Of a stretch of 64,000 nucleotides of DNA, positions 26,568 to 38,567 are shown piece by piece (position 1 is the first letter of the stretch; each line of letters begins with the position of its first letter). Position numbers and translations under genes: made by a program. The notes under the pieces are model-generated. The model worked only from the letters and a program-made list of their open reading frames with translations, did not search any database and had not been told where the DNA came from. This stretch comes from Pseudomonas fragi (GTDB lineage: Bacteria > Pseudomonadota > Gammaproteobacteria > Pseudomonadales > Pseudomonadaceae). Location of the stretch: contig NZ_LT629783.1 of the NCBI RefSeq assembly GCF_900105835.1, positions 3,184,501-3,248,500 of the forward strand. The letters run 5' to 3'.

Positions 26568-29417
26568 TCAAGATTCGCCGCCCGCTGACTTTTTCTTGCG
26601 CGCAGGCTTGCTCGCGTCGCTCGGCGGCGTCTCGGCCACGTTCGCGACATCGGGCTTCTCAGGCTCGGCCGGCTTTGCGGGTGGCTCCTGGCGCTCGAAG
26701 ACCACCCGTTCGGCCTTGTCGTCCCAGCGTGCGCTGGCGTGATCGCCCTTGCCGATTCCGCCGCCGAGCATCTCGCGTGCCAGCGCGGTTTCCAGCTCGC
26801 TGCGGATCAGGCGCTTGAGTTCACGCGCACCGAACTCGGGCTTGTAGCCTTCCTCCGCGAAGTGGTCGATCAAGGTCTGATCGAAGGTCAGCGTCACGCC
26901 CTGGCTGGCGGCGTTGCGGGCCACACGATCGAGCTGCAGGCCGACGATATGGCGGATCTCCTCCTTGCCCAGCGCATGGAAGACGATGATCTCGTCGATG
27001 CGGTTGATGAACTCGGGGCGGAAGTGTCCGCGCAGCACGTCCATCACCTCGGACTTGGTCTTCTCGTATTCCTCGCCGGCGGCGCTACGGGCCTTCAGCC
27101 GACGCTGGATGATGTCCGAGCCCAAGTTCGAGGTGGCGATGATGATGGTATTGGTGAAATCCACCACCCGGCCCTTGCCGTCGGTGAGCCGCCCGTCGTC
27201 GAACACCTGCAGCAGGATGTTGTAGACGTCGGGGTGAGCCTTCTCGATCTCGTCCAGCAGCAACACGCTGTAGGGCTTGCGACGCACCTTCTCGGTGAGC
27301 TGGCCGCCCTCGTCATAGCCCACATAACCCGGAGGCGCGCCCACCAGGCGTGCCACGGTATGGCGTTCCCCGTACTCGGACATGTCGATGCGCAGCAGCG
27401 CACCTTCATCGCCATAGATGGACTCGGCCAGCGCCTTGGCGAGCTCGGTCTTGCCCACGCCGGTCGGCCCGAGGAACAGAAAAGTCGCCACCGGCTTGCC
27501 GCCTTCGCGCAGCCCCGCGCGCGACAACCGCACGGCATCGGCCACCGCGCGCACCGCTTCGTCCTGGCCCACCAGGCGCTCGTGCAGCCGCTGTTCCAGA
27601 TGCAACAGCTTCTCGCGTTCTTCCACCGTCAGCTCGTTGACCGGAATGCCGGTCAGGCGCGAGACGATCTGCGCGACATGCTCGGCCTTGACTTCGGCGC
27701 TGCCCGAGGCGCGCTCGCGCTCCCAATCTTCGATGAGCTTCTTGAGTTCGGCCTCTTTTGCCTCGATGCGCTTGCCCAGCTCGGCGGCCTTGTCGTACTG
27801 CTTGCGCGAGGCCATGTAGTCCTGCTCACGCCGCAACTGGTGCAGTTCGGACTCCAGCTCTTGTACGGCCACTGGGCGAGCCGTGGCCGACAGCTTCACG
27901 CGTGCGGCCGCCTGGTCAAGCAGGTCGATGGCCTTGTCAGGCAAAAAGCGCGCGGTGATGTAGCGGTCCGACAACTCGGCGGCGGCGATGATCGCATCCT
28001 CGGTGATGCTGACCTTGTGGTGCGCCTCGAAGGTGTCGCGCAGGCCGCGCAGGATCATCATGGTCTGCGCTACCGTCGGCTCGGGCACCATCACCGGCTG
28101 GAAACGACGCTCCAGCGCGGCGTCCTTCTCGATGTACTTCTGATACTCGTTGAGCGTGGTGGCGCCGATCAGGTTCAGCTCGCCGCGCGCCATCATCGGC
28201 TTGAACACGTTGGCCACGTCCAGCCCGCCTTCGCCGCCACCCTGGCCGGCACCGACGATGGTGTGCACTTCATCGATGAAGAGAATCATCTCGCCCTGGT
28301 GCTCGGTCACTTCCTTGAGCACCTTCTGCACGCGCTCCTCGAACTCGCCGCGATACTTGGCGCCGGCCACCATGGCGTTGATGTTGAGTTCCACCAGACG
28401 CTTGTCGCGCAGCGTCTCGGGCACTTCGCCGGCGACCATCCGCTGCGCCAGTCCTTCGACAATGGCGGTCTTGCCGACGCCGGGCTCACCGATCAACACC
28501 GGGTTGTTTTTCTTGCGCCGGGCCAGCACCTCGATGGTGGTCTCGATCTCCTGCGCACGGCCGATGACCGGATCGAGCTTGCCCTCGCGCGCCATCTTGG
28601 TGAGGTCGCGCGAATACTTGTCGAGTTCCGGCGTATTGGTCGGCGTCTCGGTACGGCCGTCCTCGGCCCCCTTGCCGACCACCTTGCTTACCTGCTGGCG
28701 CAGCGCTTGCGGCGTGAGGCCGTAACGGCGCAGCAGGTTGGCCGCCAAACCTTCGCCTTCCTCGGCGAGCCCGATCAGGAAATGCTCCGGCCCGACATAA
28801 GAGTGGCCGAGTTCGTTGGATGCCACGAAAGCGCGGCTGAGCGCGTCCTTGACCCGGGGCGACACGCCGATCTCGCCCTCGAACGGCTTGTCGCCGCGCT
28901 TGGCTTCGGATTCGATCTGGCGCTTGAGGTCATCGACCTTGATCTTGAACTGCCCCAGGATGGTCTTGACCACATCGCTGTCGGATAGCGCCAGCAGCAG
29001 GTGTTCGGTATCAACTTCGGCGCGCCCGAACTCTGCAGCGTGTCGGGCGGCCTCCTGCAATAGGGCCTCGGACTGTTCGCTGATACGGCTGGCGAGCCCA
29101 CTGCCGCGACGGCGCGCAGTGCCCGTACCGGCCGGGGCGGGTTCGCCGAACGAGGCATCGACCACCTCGTCGCTATCGGCCGCCATGGACGGCGAATCGT
29201 CACCGATGCGGAAGAAGTCGCTGCCGAGGAAGTCTTCGAACAAGCCGCTGCGCGAGCCAAACAAGGCTTCCAGCGGCGAGACGGTGCGCTTTTGCTGGCG
29301 CACCAGTTGGCGATAGTGATCGTCACACAACAGCATGGTGCTGTGACGACCATTGAGATTGGCTTCCACCCGCACTGTGGCGGGCTGGCCGCAGACCTGG
29401 CATTGTTTTCTGGCCAT
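26568..29417 (-). CDS. clpK: ClpK/ClpG disaggregase (ClpB/ClpC-type AAA+ ATPase)
   Basis: The core heat-resistance gene: a stand-alone protein disaggregase. About 949 residues. It has an N-terminal zinc finger (CQVC at 6-9, CDDH at 31-34), a linker, a Clp N domain (about 110-250), AAA1 with Walker A GEPGVGKT (310-317) and Walker B ILFIDEVH (378-385), a middle coiled coil (about 510-570), AAA2 with Walker A GPTGVGKT (650-657) and a C-terminal Ala/Lys-rich tail. The zinc finger and tail mark ClpK rather than ClpB. The ATG at 29417 is seven bases after AAGGAG; another ATG two codons upstream is too close. Flanked by two hsp20 genes. Confidence 0.96.
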   Translation of the reverse strand: MARKQCQVCGQPATVRVEANLNGRHSTMLLCDDHYRQLVRQQKRTVSPLEALFGSRSGLFEDFLGSDFFRIGDDSPSMAADSDEVVDASFGEPAPAGTGTARRRGSGLASRISEQSEALLQEAARHAAEFGRAEVDTEHLLLALSDSDVVKTILGQFKIKVDDLKRQIESEAKRGDKPFEGEIGVSPRVKDALSRAFVASNELGHSYVGPEHFLIGLAEEGEGLAANLLRRYGLTPQALRQQVSKVVGKGAEDGRTETPTNTPELDKYSRDLTKMAREGKLDPVIGRAQEIETTIEVLARRKKNNPVLIGEPGVGKTAIVEGLAQRMVAGEVPETLRDKRLVELNINAMVAGAKYRGEFEERVQKVLKEVTEHQGEMILFIDEVHTIVGAGQGGGEGGLDVANVFKPMMARGELNLIGATTLNEYQKYIEKDAALERRFQPVMVPEPTVAQTMMILRGLRDTFEAHHKVSITEDAIIAAAELSDRYITARFLPDKAIDLLDQAAARVKLSATARPVAVQELESELHQLRREQDYMASRKQYDKAAELGKRIEAKEAELKKLIEDWERERASGSAEVKAEHVAQIVSRLTGIPVNELTVEEREKLLHLEQRLHERLVGQDEAVRAVADAVRLSRAGLREGGKPVATFLFLGPTGVGKTELAKALAESIYGDEGALLRIDMSEYGERHTVARLVGAPPGYVGYDEGGQLTEKVRRKPYSVLLLDEIEKAHPDVYNILLQVFDDGRLTDGKGRVVDFTNTIIIATSNLGSDIIQRRLKARSAAGEEYEKTKSEVMDVLRGHFRPEFINRIDEIIVFHALGKEEIRHIVGLQLDRVARNAASQGVTLTFDQTLIDHFAEEGYKPEFGARELKRLIRSELETALAREMLGGGIGKGDHASARWDDKAERVVFERQEPPAKPAEPEKPDVANVAETPPSDASKPARKKKSAGGES

Positions 29418-29446
29418 GCTCATGCTCCTTGAGAGGACTGATTTGA

Positions 29447-29473
29447 CGAGGCGCCGAAGGTCACGGCGCCTCG
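29447..29473. terminator. Intra-operon hairpin between hsp20 copy 1 and clpK
   Basis: CGAGGCGCCG and CGGCGCCTCG form a perfect 10-bp stem with a 7-base loop in the 97-base gap. There is no T-run. It may set the ratio of Hsp20 to ClpK by partial termination or by protecting the hsp20 mRNA end. Confidence 0.6.
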
Positions 29474-29514
29474 CCATTCACTTGGTTTTTCTGTAGAGAA
29501 CGAGCCGATCGGCG

Positions 29515-30084
29515 TCAGCCGTTGATCGGGATCGAGCGGCCCTGCTTGGGCGCACTGGCCTCGCGCTTTTCCATCGTGATCGTGAGTACGCCGTTCTTGA
29601 AAGCGGCCTTGATCGTGTCCTGGTTGGCATCGGTCGGCAGGTTCAGAGCGCGCTGAAAGCTGCCGTAGGAGCGCTCTACCCGGTGGAAACCGCCGTCTTT
29701 CGTTTCCTGCTCCTGACGCTTTTCACCGCGAACCAGCAGCACGTCGTTGTCGAGCGTGATCTGGATGTCTTTTTCCTCGACGCCGGGTACTTCCAGGGCG
29801 ATCTTGTACTGCTTGTCGGTCTCCTGGATGTCCAGCGCCGGCTTCAGCAGGCCCGGCCAGTCCGACGGCCAGCGTGGCATGGCCAGCGCCGGAAAGCCGA
29901 AGCCTCGAAACGTGTCGTCGAACAGGCGGTCGATCTCGCGGTGCAATTGCAGGATGGGACTGACGGGCCCACCCGCTACCGGCAGGTCATTGCGCTGCAC
30001 CGGCAGCGAGGCAGTGCTCTGTTGTTCTTCCTGCTCCTTCTTGAACCAGTTCCAGGGAGCCAACTTCTTGAAATCAATGTCCAT
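29515..30084 (-). CDS. Small heat-shock protein Hsp20 (island copy 1)
   Basis: A 189-residue alpha-crystallin holdase. It has a longer N-terminal arm (KKLAPWNWFKKEQEEQQS, and LHREIDRLFDDTFRGFGFP) and an alpha-crystallin domain at about 85-180 (PALDIQETDKQYKIALEVPG, VLLVRGEKRQE, RALNLPTDANQDTIKAAFKN, GVLTITMEKRE). It ends RSIPING, with an I-x-I motif. GGAGG lies about seven bases before the ATG. It is only moderately similar to copy 2, so the pair is not a recent duplication. Second gene of the island operon. Confidence 0.93.
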   Translation of the reverse strand: MDIDFKKLAPWNWFKKEQEEQQSTASLPVQRNDLPVAGGPVSPILQLHREIDRLFDDTFRGFGFPALAMPRWPSDWPGLLKPALDIQETDKQYKIALEVPGVEEKDIQITLDNDVLLVRGEKRQEQETKDGGFHRVERSYGSFQRALNLPTDANQDTIKAAFKNGVLTITMEKREASAPKQGRSIPING

Positions 30085-30118
30085 GTCACACCTCCAGAAA
30101 AATTGAAAAACGAGTTAC

Positions 30119-30400
30119 TCAAGCCCTTTGCCTGCTGCGACGGGCAGTGCGCCCAGGCGACACGGGCTGCTCGGATGACTTCTGCTGTTCACGCTTGCGC
30201 ATCACCTCCTTCTTTGCTCCGGCTCGGGTCTGATCATTGATCCACTGATCGATTTCACTTTGACGAAACCGCCACGTCCCGCCCACCTTGAAAGCCGGAA
30301 TTTCCCCGTGCGCGGCGAGCCGATAAAGCGTCCGCTTGCCGACTTTCAAGTACGCAGCCAATTCATCGAGCGTGAAAATCACCTGTAGGTGCGCTTTCAT
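30119..30400 (-). CDS. Excisionase/MerR-type helix-turn-helix DNA-binding protein
   Basis: A 93-residue protein at the head of the island operon. Residues ~8-60 form an excisionase-family winged HTH: FTLDELAAYLKVGKRTLYRL followed by GEIPAFKVGGTWRFRQSEIDQWI. The tail is Lys/Arg-rich (RRSRQRA at the end). It is probably an autoregulator of the island, although excisionase-like proteins can also bend DNA in recombination. The ATG at 30400 has GGAGAGG just upstream; an upstream in-frame start at 30493 lacks support. First gene in known heat-resistance islands too. Confidence 0.82.
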   Translation of the reverse strand: MKAHLQVIFTLDELAAYLKVGKRTLYRLAAHGEIPAFKVGGTWRFRQSEIDQWINDQTRAGAKKEVMRKREQQKSSEQPVSPGRTARRSRQRA

Positions 30401-30447
30401 CTCACCCTCTCCAATCGCGTCGCTTTGCGGTTCCGGCCAAGGAAATC

Positions 30448-30494
30448 CTTGCAAGACTTTGCAAGATATTGCGCTTACCAGGACAAACTTCAAG
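30448..30494 (-). promoter_or_regulatory. Candidate promoter and operator of the island operon
   Basis: On the minus strand CTTGAAG (30488-30494) is followed after 16 bases by CAATAT (30466-30471), which fits a sigma-70-like layout and partly a heat-shock sigma-32 layout. Just downstream are two TTGCAAG copies ten bases apart (30449-30455 and 30459-30465), a possible operator for the HTH protein. Read by eye, unproven. Confidence 0.4.
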
Positions 30495-30623
30495 AGTCAA
30501 TGTACAGCGATCTCCCGCCCCATTGATGCAGGTCAACTGCTCAGGCAAGGCGCAGCGGGGCGGCCTGATCAGGCCATGGACAGCGCCTGGCTCGTCAGCC
30601 TGCGTGTGCCACAGGCGCCTCGA

Positions 30624-30898
30624 TCAAACACCGATCCTCACGTTGTAGCCGAGTGCCCGCAGCCCCTTGCTCGTCTGCATGTTCCTTGGCGGAAACTCGT
30701 CTGGGCGCGCCCAGCCGACGCTTTCCCCGAGGCTGCTCAGGCCAACGTGCGGAATTGCCCAGTCGTCGCTGCGGATCGCGTTCCAGAGTCGGGCCGAAAC
30801 ACTTCCGTTGCCCCAGACAGCGTAGTTCAACAGTATCCGTCCGGCCAACACACCTTCCCGACACCGCCGCCGAAGGCCATGGCCCATCAAGCGGATTT
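30624..30898 (-). pseudogene. Unrecognised gene fragment beside the IS66 remnant
   Basis: A minus-strand open frame whose C-terminal ~65 residues look protein-like (NGSVSARLWNAIRSDDWAI, then WARPDEFPPRNMQTSKGLRA, ending YNVRIGV). Its 5' end has no ribosome site and runs into the IS66 remnant on the other strand. I do not recognise the family. It is probably a truncated leftover of DNA that IS66 once entered. Confidence 0.35.
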
Positions 30899-30901
30899 TC
30901 C

Positions 30902-31304
30902 ATGCCCCCTCAGCGCCGTACCTACAGCAAATCTTTCAAGGCCCAGGTCATTCAGGAGTGTTCTGAACCCGGTGCCTCCATCGCAAACATCGCCTTGGGC
31001 TACAGCCTCAATGCCAACCTCGTCCACAAATGGATTCGGCTGCATACCCAGAAAACCACGGCTATCCAGCCAGCGTTCATCCCGTTGCCTTCTCAAATGC
31101 TCGGCGCGGGATCGCATGCTCAAGTGCGCTGCTGCGATCATGAGTTTGATCCAGTCGGCCCGTAATAATGGGCACGATCCGTATGCCTATCTCAAGGATG
31201 TGCTGACACGGTTGCCGACGCAGCGGGCGAGTGAGATTGCAGAGCTGCTGCCGCATAGGTGGCATCCGGCATAGTCGCGCAAGACGGTTTGCCCGCACGC
31301 TTAC
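30902..31304 (+). mobile_element. IS66-family remnant: tnpA start joined to tnpC end by internal deletion
   Basis: From the ATG at 30902 about 60 codons match IS66 TnpA (SYSKSFKAQVI-like YSKSFKAQVIQE, SIANIALGYSLNANLVHKWI, ending FIPLP). From about 31126 to the stop at 31274, in another frame, the sequence matches the C-terminus of the IS66 TnpC transposase (IMSLIQSARNNGHDPYAYL, LPTQRASEIAELLP). The middle of the element (about 1.9 kb in intact relatives) is absent. CGCTTAC at 31298-31304 fits the IS66 terminal repeat end. No functional transposase remains. Confidence 0.8.
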
Positions 31305-31529
31305 GTTCAACAGCTCAAGCACCGTCCGCCCTTCGCGGGATCGTTGCCGCCAGAGCCACACGCCGAACTTTTCCACCTTGTCGTCGCCGGCCTGCGGTCA
31401 GTCAGGCAAGCCCAGGTGCTCGTTTTCCTGCTTGATCGCGTGGTCTCGGATCGCGTGCACCCGGGAAACGGCATCCACGAACTGCCACCATCTCTTAGCT
31501 TGGCGGGGTCAAGCCAGCCGGGATGCCCG

Positions 31530-33372
<1,843 letters not shown>

Positions 33373-33380
<8 letters not shown>

Positions 33381-34875
33381 TCCATCTTCCTATCAATCGA
33401 ATGAACGCAGTGGTCAGTGGTGCCACCCTGCTTTTTTCCAATCCACAACGCTTTTCCAGCTCCCAGCGCCTAGACGTTATGCCTGTCTGTACATCCTTCA
33501 GCATCGCTGCAGTCAGGCGACGGATCTGATACTCGCCGACGGACTCGGCATAGCGATCCAGGAAGGTGCAGCAAAGAGGCAATTGATCGAGACGGTGCTC
33601 GACTGATGCCCGATGGGGTAGCTGCTGCAGGAACCAGTTGCGACTCCTGCGCGGAAGGCCCAGGTCTTCTTCGCTACCTCTACCAATCCGGATCAGCAGG
33701 CGCACCAACCTTATGTCACGCGCTCGCCAGTCGATGTGGCTGTTGTTGCCCTGTCGGCGCTGCCTGACCTGGTTCGCAACCATCAGCCAGTGTCGGTCAT
33801 GACGATAGAGCCAGGCGTAACATGCCCCTGCTCCGTCTTGCCTGGCTGCCTTGGCTCCACCGTGATTAGCCAGTGCTTGCAGCCAAATGGCTCGGTACTG
33901 CTGCTTTTGCTCAAACTCAGCAGGGAGCAGCTGCACTGACCGCTCGGAGGCAAGGTCGACCTGGCGAGTCTTCGCCTCGCTGATCAGCTCGCCAGCATGC
34001 TGGCCAGGGCGCAGGCTGGTCCAGACGATCAGATGCTGCAGCGCACTGAATCCCTTGCGATGCTTCCTGAACATCGCCAACAGCCAAGGTGGAGGCTCTC
34101 CGGATGTCAGCAGACCGTTCGCAGCAAGCCAATCCCTTTGATGGGATGCCAGGATCTTCTCCCAGATGACTTCAGCCCTGACCTGCCGGCCTCGCCTGGC
34201 GCCGCACTCTGTAGCCAGGTACCGGTACAGGTTGGTCCAGCGTCCGTAGCCAGGCGATTGCACCTCTTCGAGCGCCAGCAGCTGCATAGCAGCCTTGGCG
34301 AGCCTGATAGCCTCTTCGCCCACGGGACTCACGCGAAGATCACGGGGCAGAAACAGTGGAGAGGCTGTATGAAACTCGTGCCGCTGCGCTCGACGGAACG
34401 GGATAGGTGAGTTCAGGAGCTGACAGCCATGCTCGGGACAGGCATCTATCCCTTGAATCTGCCAGCTACGCCGCCAGTAGGGTTCACCGTAGCGCGCAGC
34501 CATATCTTCAAAGCAGATCGGGCAGTAACGCAGCCAATCGGGCCACTTGACCAAGGCCGTCGAGGCCCCAGACAGACCAATCGTCGGCCGGTCGGGAGCA
34601 AGCATGGCCTGAAAAAGATCGGTACGGCGCTCCGGCGGAATGAAAGGGGCATAGAGCGGGAACAGCGTGTGATTCAGGATCATGCCTTCCGCATCCAAGC
34701 CCGTGTTGTTCGCCAACGCAGTCAGGTGTGTGGGCAGATCGGTGATCGCGGCAACCTTGCTGTCACCGAAAAGCATGTGCAGCAAGGTCTTGTGGCTGCC
34801 TATCCCCAGATGTACCCGGCACCGGGCAATACCGCTGTAAAGCAGTTCGTCCGGGTAGAGCCTGGGGAAGTACAT
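33373..34875 (-). CDS. tnsD: TnsD (TniQ family) attTn7 site-selection protein
   Basis: Binds the conserved 3' end of glmS and recruits TnsC, placing the element in attTn7. The 500-residue protein starts with the TniQ pattern MYFPRLYPDELLYSGIARC and has a CCCH zinc finger (YCPICFEDMAARYGEP followed by GIDACPEHG). The rest is the long DNA-binding region expected for TnsD rather than for short TniQ proteins. It starts one base after the tnsC stop and overlaps tnsE. The element's actual position beside glmS is direct evidence that this targeting specificity works. Confidence 0.93.
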
Positions 34876-34876
34876 G

Positions 34877-36487
34877 TCAGCTCGCTCTCAGCAGAGGCCG
34901 CAGATCGAGGATCAAGCCAGCCTGCTTGAATCTGTCATAGGCCTCGCTTTCAGGCCCATCGGCATAACGTCGGCGCAGATCCTCCTCGGATAGGCACCCC
35001 CACTCCGTCCGCTTAACTCTGGAAATGCCGGGCCTCTTGGGAGCGTCCTGCGCGAGGTAGGCCGTGGCCTTGTGAATCAGGGCCGCCAGCGGGATGTCCG
35101 GATTCTCCGCCAACAATTCATCGGCCATGGGAATGGCGATGTCCCTCGGGATTTCCATACCTTCGAGCAGGGCGGCCAACCGCTTTGCCTTGTCATCAGC
35201 CGGAGGGGCCGGTGGTTTAGGTTGGGGGACGCTATCCAGAGAGCGAGTCAGGGTCAGCAACCGTCCCTCGATCTCTGGCATCAGCAGGTCGTCATATTTG
35301 GCGATCAGCTCGGGCCTACCGCTCCGCAAGGCCGCCAGCATCGGATGGACCGGTTTGAACTCGTCCTCGAAAACCCTGCGCAGCAACAGCGGCTTAATGC
35401 ACTCGACACCTGTCACTATCGCCCGGATCTGCGCCAGCGCGAACAGCTTGATGACGATGTCCATGACCCCTTGGGTGAGGTCGTACATCGTAGCCTCCAG
35501 TTCATCATCCAGCGGCGCCGCATTTCGCAGCCACTGATACTTCCAAAGCCGCTTCAACAGACGCTTCCAATGCTCGTCCCGAGGCAACCTATCCCAGCGG
35601 ATGCTGCCCAACCCGGAGACCCGCCGAGCAGCCCGGAACGTGCGCTGGAAGAACTTGCTGGCCCGGTGGGTGCCGACCTGAATGATCGGAACACCGATGG
35701 TGTTCACCAGCGACACGAAGAAATTGTGCATTTTTTCGGCACCACCGGAGCGTGCCTCGTTGAGGTTCTGAACCTCGTCGATGATCAGCACTCCGAGCGT
35801 GTGCAGATTGGCCACCTGGCACATGGATGCCAGCAGACGTTTGGTACCCAGCTTCTTGCGTCCGTGGCTACGGCTGTAGTGGGTACCCAGGATCTTGTCT
35901 ACTTCGTTGAAGAAGCTCAGGCACAGCTCATCCAAGTCACCGTCAATTGGGCAGTCGATCTTCAGGTAGACCAGTTGGGTGATGTTGTAATCAGGGTGAT
36001 GGAGAGCTTGGGGGTACATGCCCAGAATCCGCTCCAGCGTGCGCGTCTTGCCGCAACCGGAGCAGCCGAACAGCGACAGGCTGTTGGCCGTAGAGGAGAC
36101 ACTCTGGTACACCGCCGCATCCAGATCCTCCTCCTCGACACGGCGATAGCCATTCTGCAGGTGCGCATACCAGGCACCGCTGGCCGGATTCCGACCGATG
36201 TACCCTTGACGGATCATCAGGCTGATCTTGCTCTCCAGCTCCAAGTGATGGCTCAGCGGCTGGAAGAAGCCGTGCAACAGGCGGGCAATCGCATGTGCCC
36301 TGAGCCGACCATCCAGAAGCGCCTCCTGCGGCTCGAAACCGGGAAGCTGCTGCAATAGATCGACCACCTCCTGCAGATCAGGAATCGGAGGCAATGCGCT
36401 GATGAGCGGATTGTCCTGATACTCGGGAAGCTGCTGCTCCTGGTAACGCGCCAGGGGAATGACTCCGCGCTGGAATTCTTCAGTCAT
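34877..36487 (-). CDS. tnsC: TnsC, AAA+ regulator of transposition
   Basis: ATP-dependent matchmaker that links the targeting proteins TnsD or TnsE to the TnsAB transposase and gives target immunity. The 536-residue protein carries Walker A GCSGCGKT (141-148), Walker B LGVLIIDE (231-238) and the sensor-like TIGVPIIQVGTHRA. The C-terminal Pro-rich tail is where Tn7 TnsC contacts TnsA and TnsB. It overlaps the 3' end of tnsB by 8 bases. Confidence 0.94.
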   Translation of the reverse strand: MTEEFQRGVIPLARYQEQQLPEYQDNPLISALPPIPDLQEVVDLLQQLPGFEPQEALLDGRLRAHAIARLLHGFFQPLSHHLELESKISLMIRQGYIGRNPASGAWYAHLQNGYRRVEEEDLDAAVYQSVSSTANSLSLFGCSGCGKTRTLERILGMYPQALHHPDYNITQLVYLKIDCPIDGDLDELCLSFFNEVDKILGTHYSRSHGRKKLGTKRLLASMCQVANLHTLGVLIIDEVQNLNEARSGGAEKMHNFFVSLVNTIGVPIIQVGTHRASKFFQRTFRAARRVSGLGSIRWDRLPRDEHWKRLLKRLWKYQWLRNAAPLDDELEATMYDLTQGVMDIVIKLFALAQIRAIVTGVECIKPLLLRRVFEDEFKPVHPMLAALRSGRPELIAKYDDLLMPEIEGRLLTLTRSLDSVPQPKPPAPPADDKAKRLAALLEGMEIPRDIAIPMADELLAENPDIPLAALIHKATAYLAQDAPKRPGISRVKRTEWGCLSEEDLRRRYADGPESEAYDRFKQAGLILDLRPLLRAS

Positions 36488-38567
36488 CCTCTTCCTCCTT
36501 GAATATCAGGTCACTGAGATCTGGGAAGGCATAATCTTCCTGCTTCTCGCCCCGCAGTGGGATCACCTCGGCTGGCTTTTCCTGCTGTGCTTTATCCGGT
36601 TTGAATGCTGCTTTCTGGCGTTCCTGGCGCTTTTCCTGCTGCTTGTTCTCGCGGATCTGGGTTCCCAGATCCTTCGTGGTCATACCCGTTTTGACCGGAC
36701 TGGCATCCTCTGCCTGGGCAACGATGGACTCGATCTGCTTCAGAAGATTGCCTCTCTCTACCAAAGCTTCCGCCGCCGCGTTGGTATCGCTACGCCGTTC
36801 CTCTCTGGACAGCAGCCAGACATCCCAGAAGGTCATCCCCCTGAAGCGTCGACTGCGGTCGGCAAGATCGCAAACCCAGTAGTCCTTGAGACTATTGGAC
36901 GGCCGCAGGTAGATGTGGTCGGCGCTACGCGGATCGTATGCGACCGTTACCCCTGTCGGCCGGCGCCCCTGGCCTCGGTGAAACCAACCCTCCCTGATTG
37001 CTTCCTGGCAGGTGTAGAAGCAGCCGAACAGCCTGATTCCCAGCTCCGAAACCGTGGCCGACTCATGGGGCAAGAGATTTATCCGCACCAGCTCCTCGGG
37101 CGCAGTACGTAACCGGCCGGTCAAGTTGGCCAAGCCCCAGTTCCACAGCATGACCGGGATGGCTGGCAGATCGCCCGGCATACCAGAGGTTCTGTCGTAT
37201 TTGCTCAAGGTATGAAAGTTGTTGTGGTAGAGGATGCCGGCAATGATGATCTGGGTGAACTCGGGCAAGGTCAGACTGGCATCAAGTCTGTAGTCGTGGC
37301 CACCCCGCTTCCGGCTGGTGGTGTCCTCGACCACACCGCTGGCATAGGGCTTGAAACGCTCCTGCACCGTCCGGAAATAACGCTCGACGATCCCCTTGGC
37401 ATCTCCTCGCCTGGCCGGTGCATTCTCGATGCGAACGCCGAAGGCTTGGGAAAATGCTTCCACCTTGGTGCCATTCAGTTCGCCCTTATCGGCCAGCACC
37501 ACATCCGGCAAGCCTTTGACCGGCCAGTCGCTGGCATCGATCTCCACGCTATACTGGCGGCAATACTCAACCTTGTCGGCGACCGTGTTGGCCAATGCCA
37601 CCATGGCACTGACCCAGGAAGGTCCCTCGAATCCGACGTACATACCAACGACCATGCGGCTGAACACGTCGATCACCATGTAAACGACAGGCCTGCCGAC
37701 GATAAGGCTGCGATCATGTTCTGAAACCAGATAGATATCGGCGATGGTGGCATCGATCTGGTAGCGGTATCCGGGCCCCAGTGCCTCGGTCGTCGATGTA
37801 CTGCTGAGCGGTCGGAAGTCCTTGGCAAAATCCACTGCGGACACCCTGCATGGCAAGGTGTCGGTGAAGTGATATTCGCGCCCATAGAAGTAACGGAACT
37901 GCCCCAATGTAGGCAGTTCGGAGGTCGGCAGCTCCGTCAGAACAGCACGGAGCAGATTCAGCCCGGCGGCGTAGGCATCAGGAATGGACGGATGTTTTTC
38001 CTTGAGCAAACGTTCCTCGATGACCCGGCGAAAAATGCGCTCGATGTCCGGCGTGACATTGCTCCCTTTCCCCTCCATCACCACTCTGGGCCTGCCCAGC
38101 TTGGCCTGGTTCGGCTTTCTGCGCTTGCCACGGGCGCCCGAGTTGACATAGTCCGGCAAGAGGGCATTCCTGCACATGCCTCGCTGCCAGTAGCGCCTCA
38201 GTAACCTATACACCGTCTGATTGGTGACACCATGGCGCTCCATGATGCCTCTGACAATGAGCCCTCTGGGGCGCCGCACGAAAAGCTGGGGGTCGTGCAC
38301 AAAATCCGCCAGCATTCCCCAAGCTTCATCACGCTTCTGCTGATCAAGGGAACCTTCCTCAACCTCCCGTAGGACTGTTTCCTCGAAGGGATCGGCAATG
38401 CTCTCCAGCTCCCGCTCCATGATCAGACGCTCCAGCTCTACAATCGATATCGGTTCGGGCAACGCCGTGTCCGAATCGATATCGATCCAGATTGCCTGCT
38501 CGGTACCGGACCAAAGCAGGCGCTTTCGCAGTTCCCCCATCCGGAACACCTGATTAACGGGCAACAC
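36480..38567 (-). CDS. tnsB: TnsB, DDE transposase subunit
   Basis: Binds the transposon ends and carries out 3'-end cleavage and strand transfer. The 695-residue protein has N-terminal HTH end-binding domains (RHGVTNQTVYRLLRRYW region) and an RNase-H fold with the DDE triad D272 (YQIDATIADIY), D360 (VVLADKGELNG) and E395 (GDAKGIVERYFRT). These lie one residue from the Tn7 positions D273/D361/E396. The C-terminal tail is acidic (EEEDD), as in TnsB proteins that contact TnsC. Overlaps tnsA by 14 bases. Confidence 0.96.
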   Translation of the reverse strand: MLPVNQVFRMGELRKRLLWSGTEQAIWIDIDSDTALPEPISIVELERLIMERELESIADPFEETVLREVEEGSLDQQKRDEAWGMLADFVHDPQLFVRRPRGLIVRGIMERHGVTNQTVYRLLRRYWQRGMCRNALLPDYVNSGARGKRRKPNQAKLGRPRVVMEGKGSNVTPDIERIFRRVIEERLLKEKHPSIPDAYAAGLNLLRAVLTELPTSELPTLGQFRYFYGREYHFTDTLPCRVSAVDFAKDFRPLSSTSTTEALGPGYRYQIDATIADIYLVSEHDRSLIVGRPVVYMVIDVFSRMVVGMYVGFEGPSWVSAMVALANTVADKVEYCRQYSVEIDASDWPVKGLPDVVLADKGELNGTKVEAFSQAFGVRIENAPARRGDAKGIVERYFRTVQERFKPYASGVVEDTTSRKRGGHDYRLDASLTLPEFTQIIIAGILYHNNFHTLSKYDRTSGMPGDLPAIPVMLWNWGLANLTGRLRTAPEELVRINLLPHESATVSELGIRLFGCFYTCQEAIREGWFHRGQGRRPTGVTVAYDPRSADHIYLRPSNSLKDYWVCDLADRSRRFRGMTFWDVWLLSREERRSDTNAAAEALVERGNLLKQIESIVAQAEDASPVKTGMTTKDLGTQIRENKQQEKRQERQKAAFKPDKAQQEKPAEVIPLRGEKQEDYAFPDLSDLIFKEEEDD

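Noticed and set aside
26739..28988. A 749-codon open frame opposite clpK
   Set aside because: It is a complement artefact of the ClpK gene, whose motifs are all intact.
29515..30084. The two hsp20 genes as a recent tandem duplication
   Set aside because: Their N-termini, lengths (189 and 152 residues) and alpha-crystallin domains differ too much; they are distinct island members.
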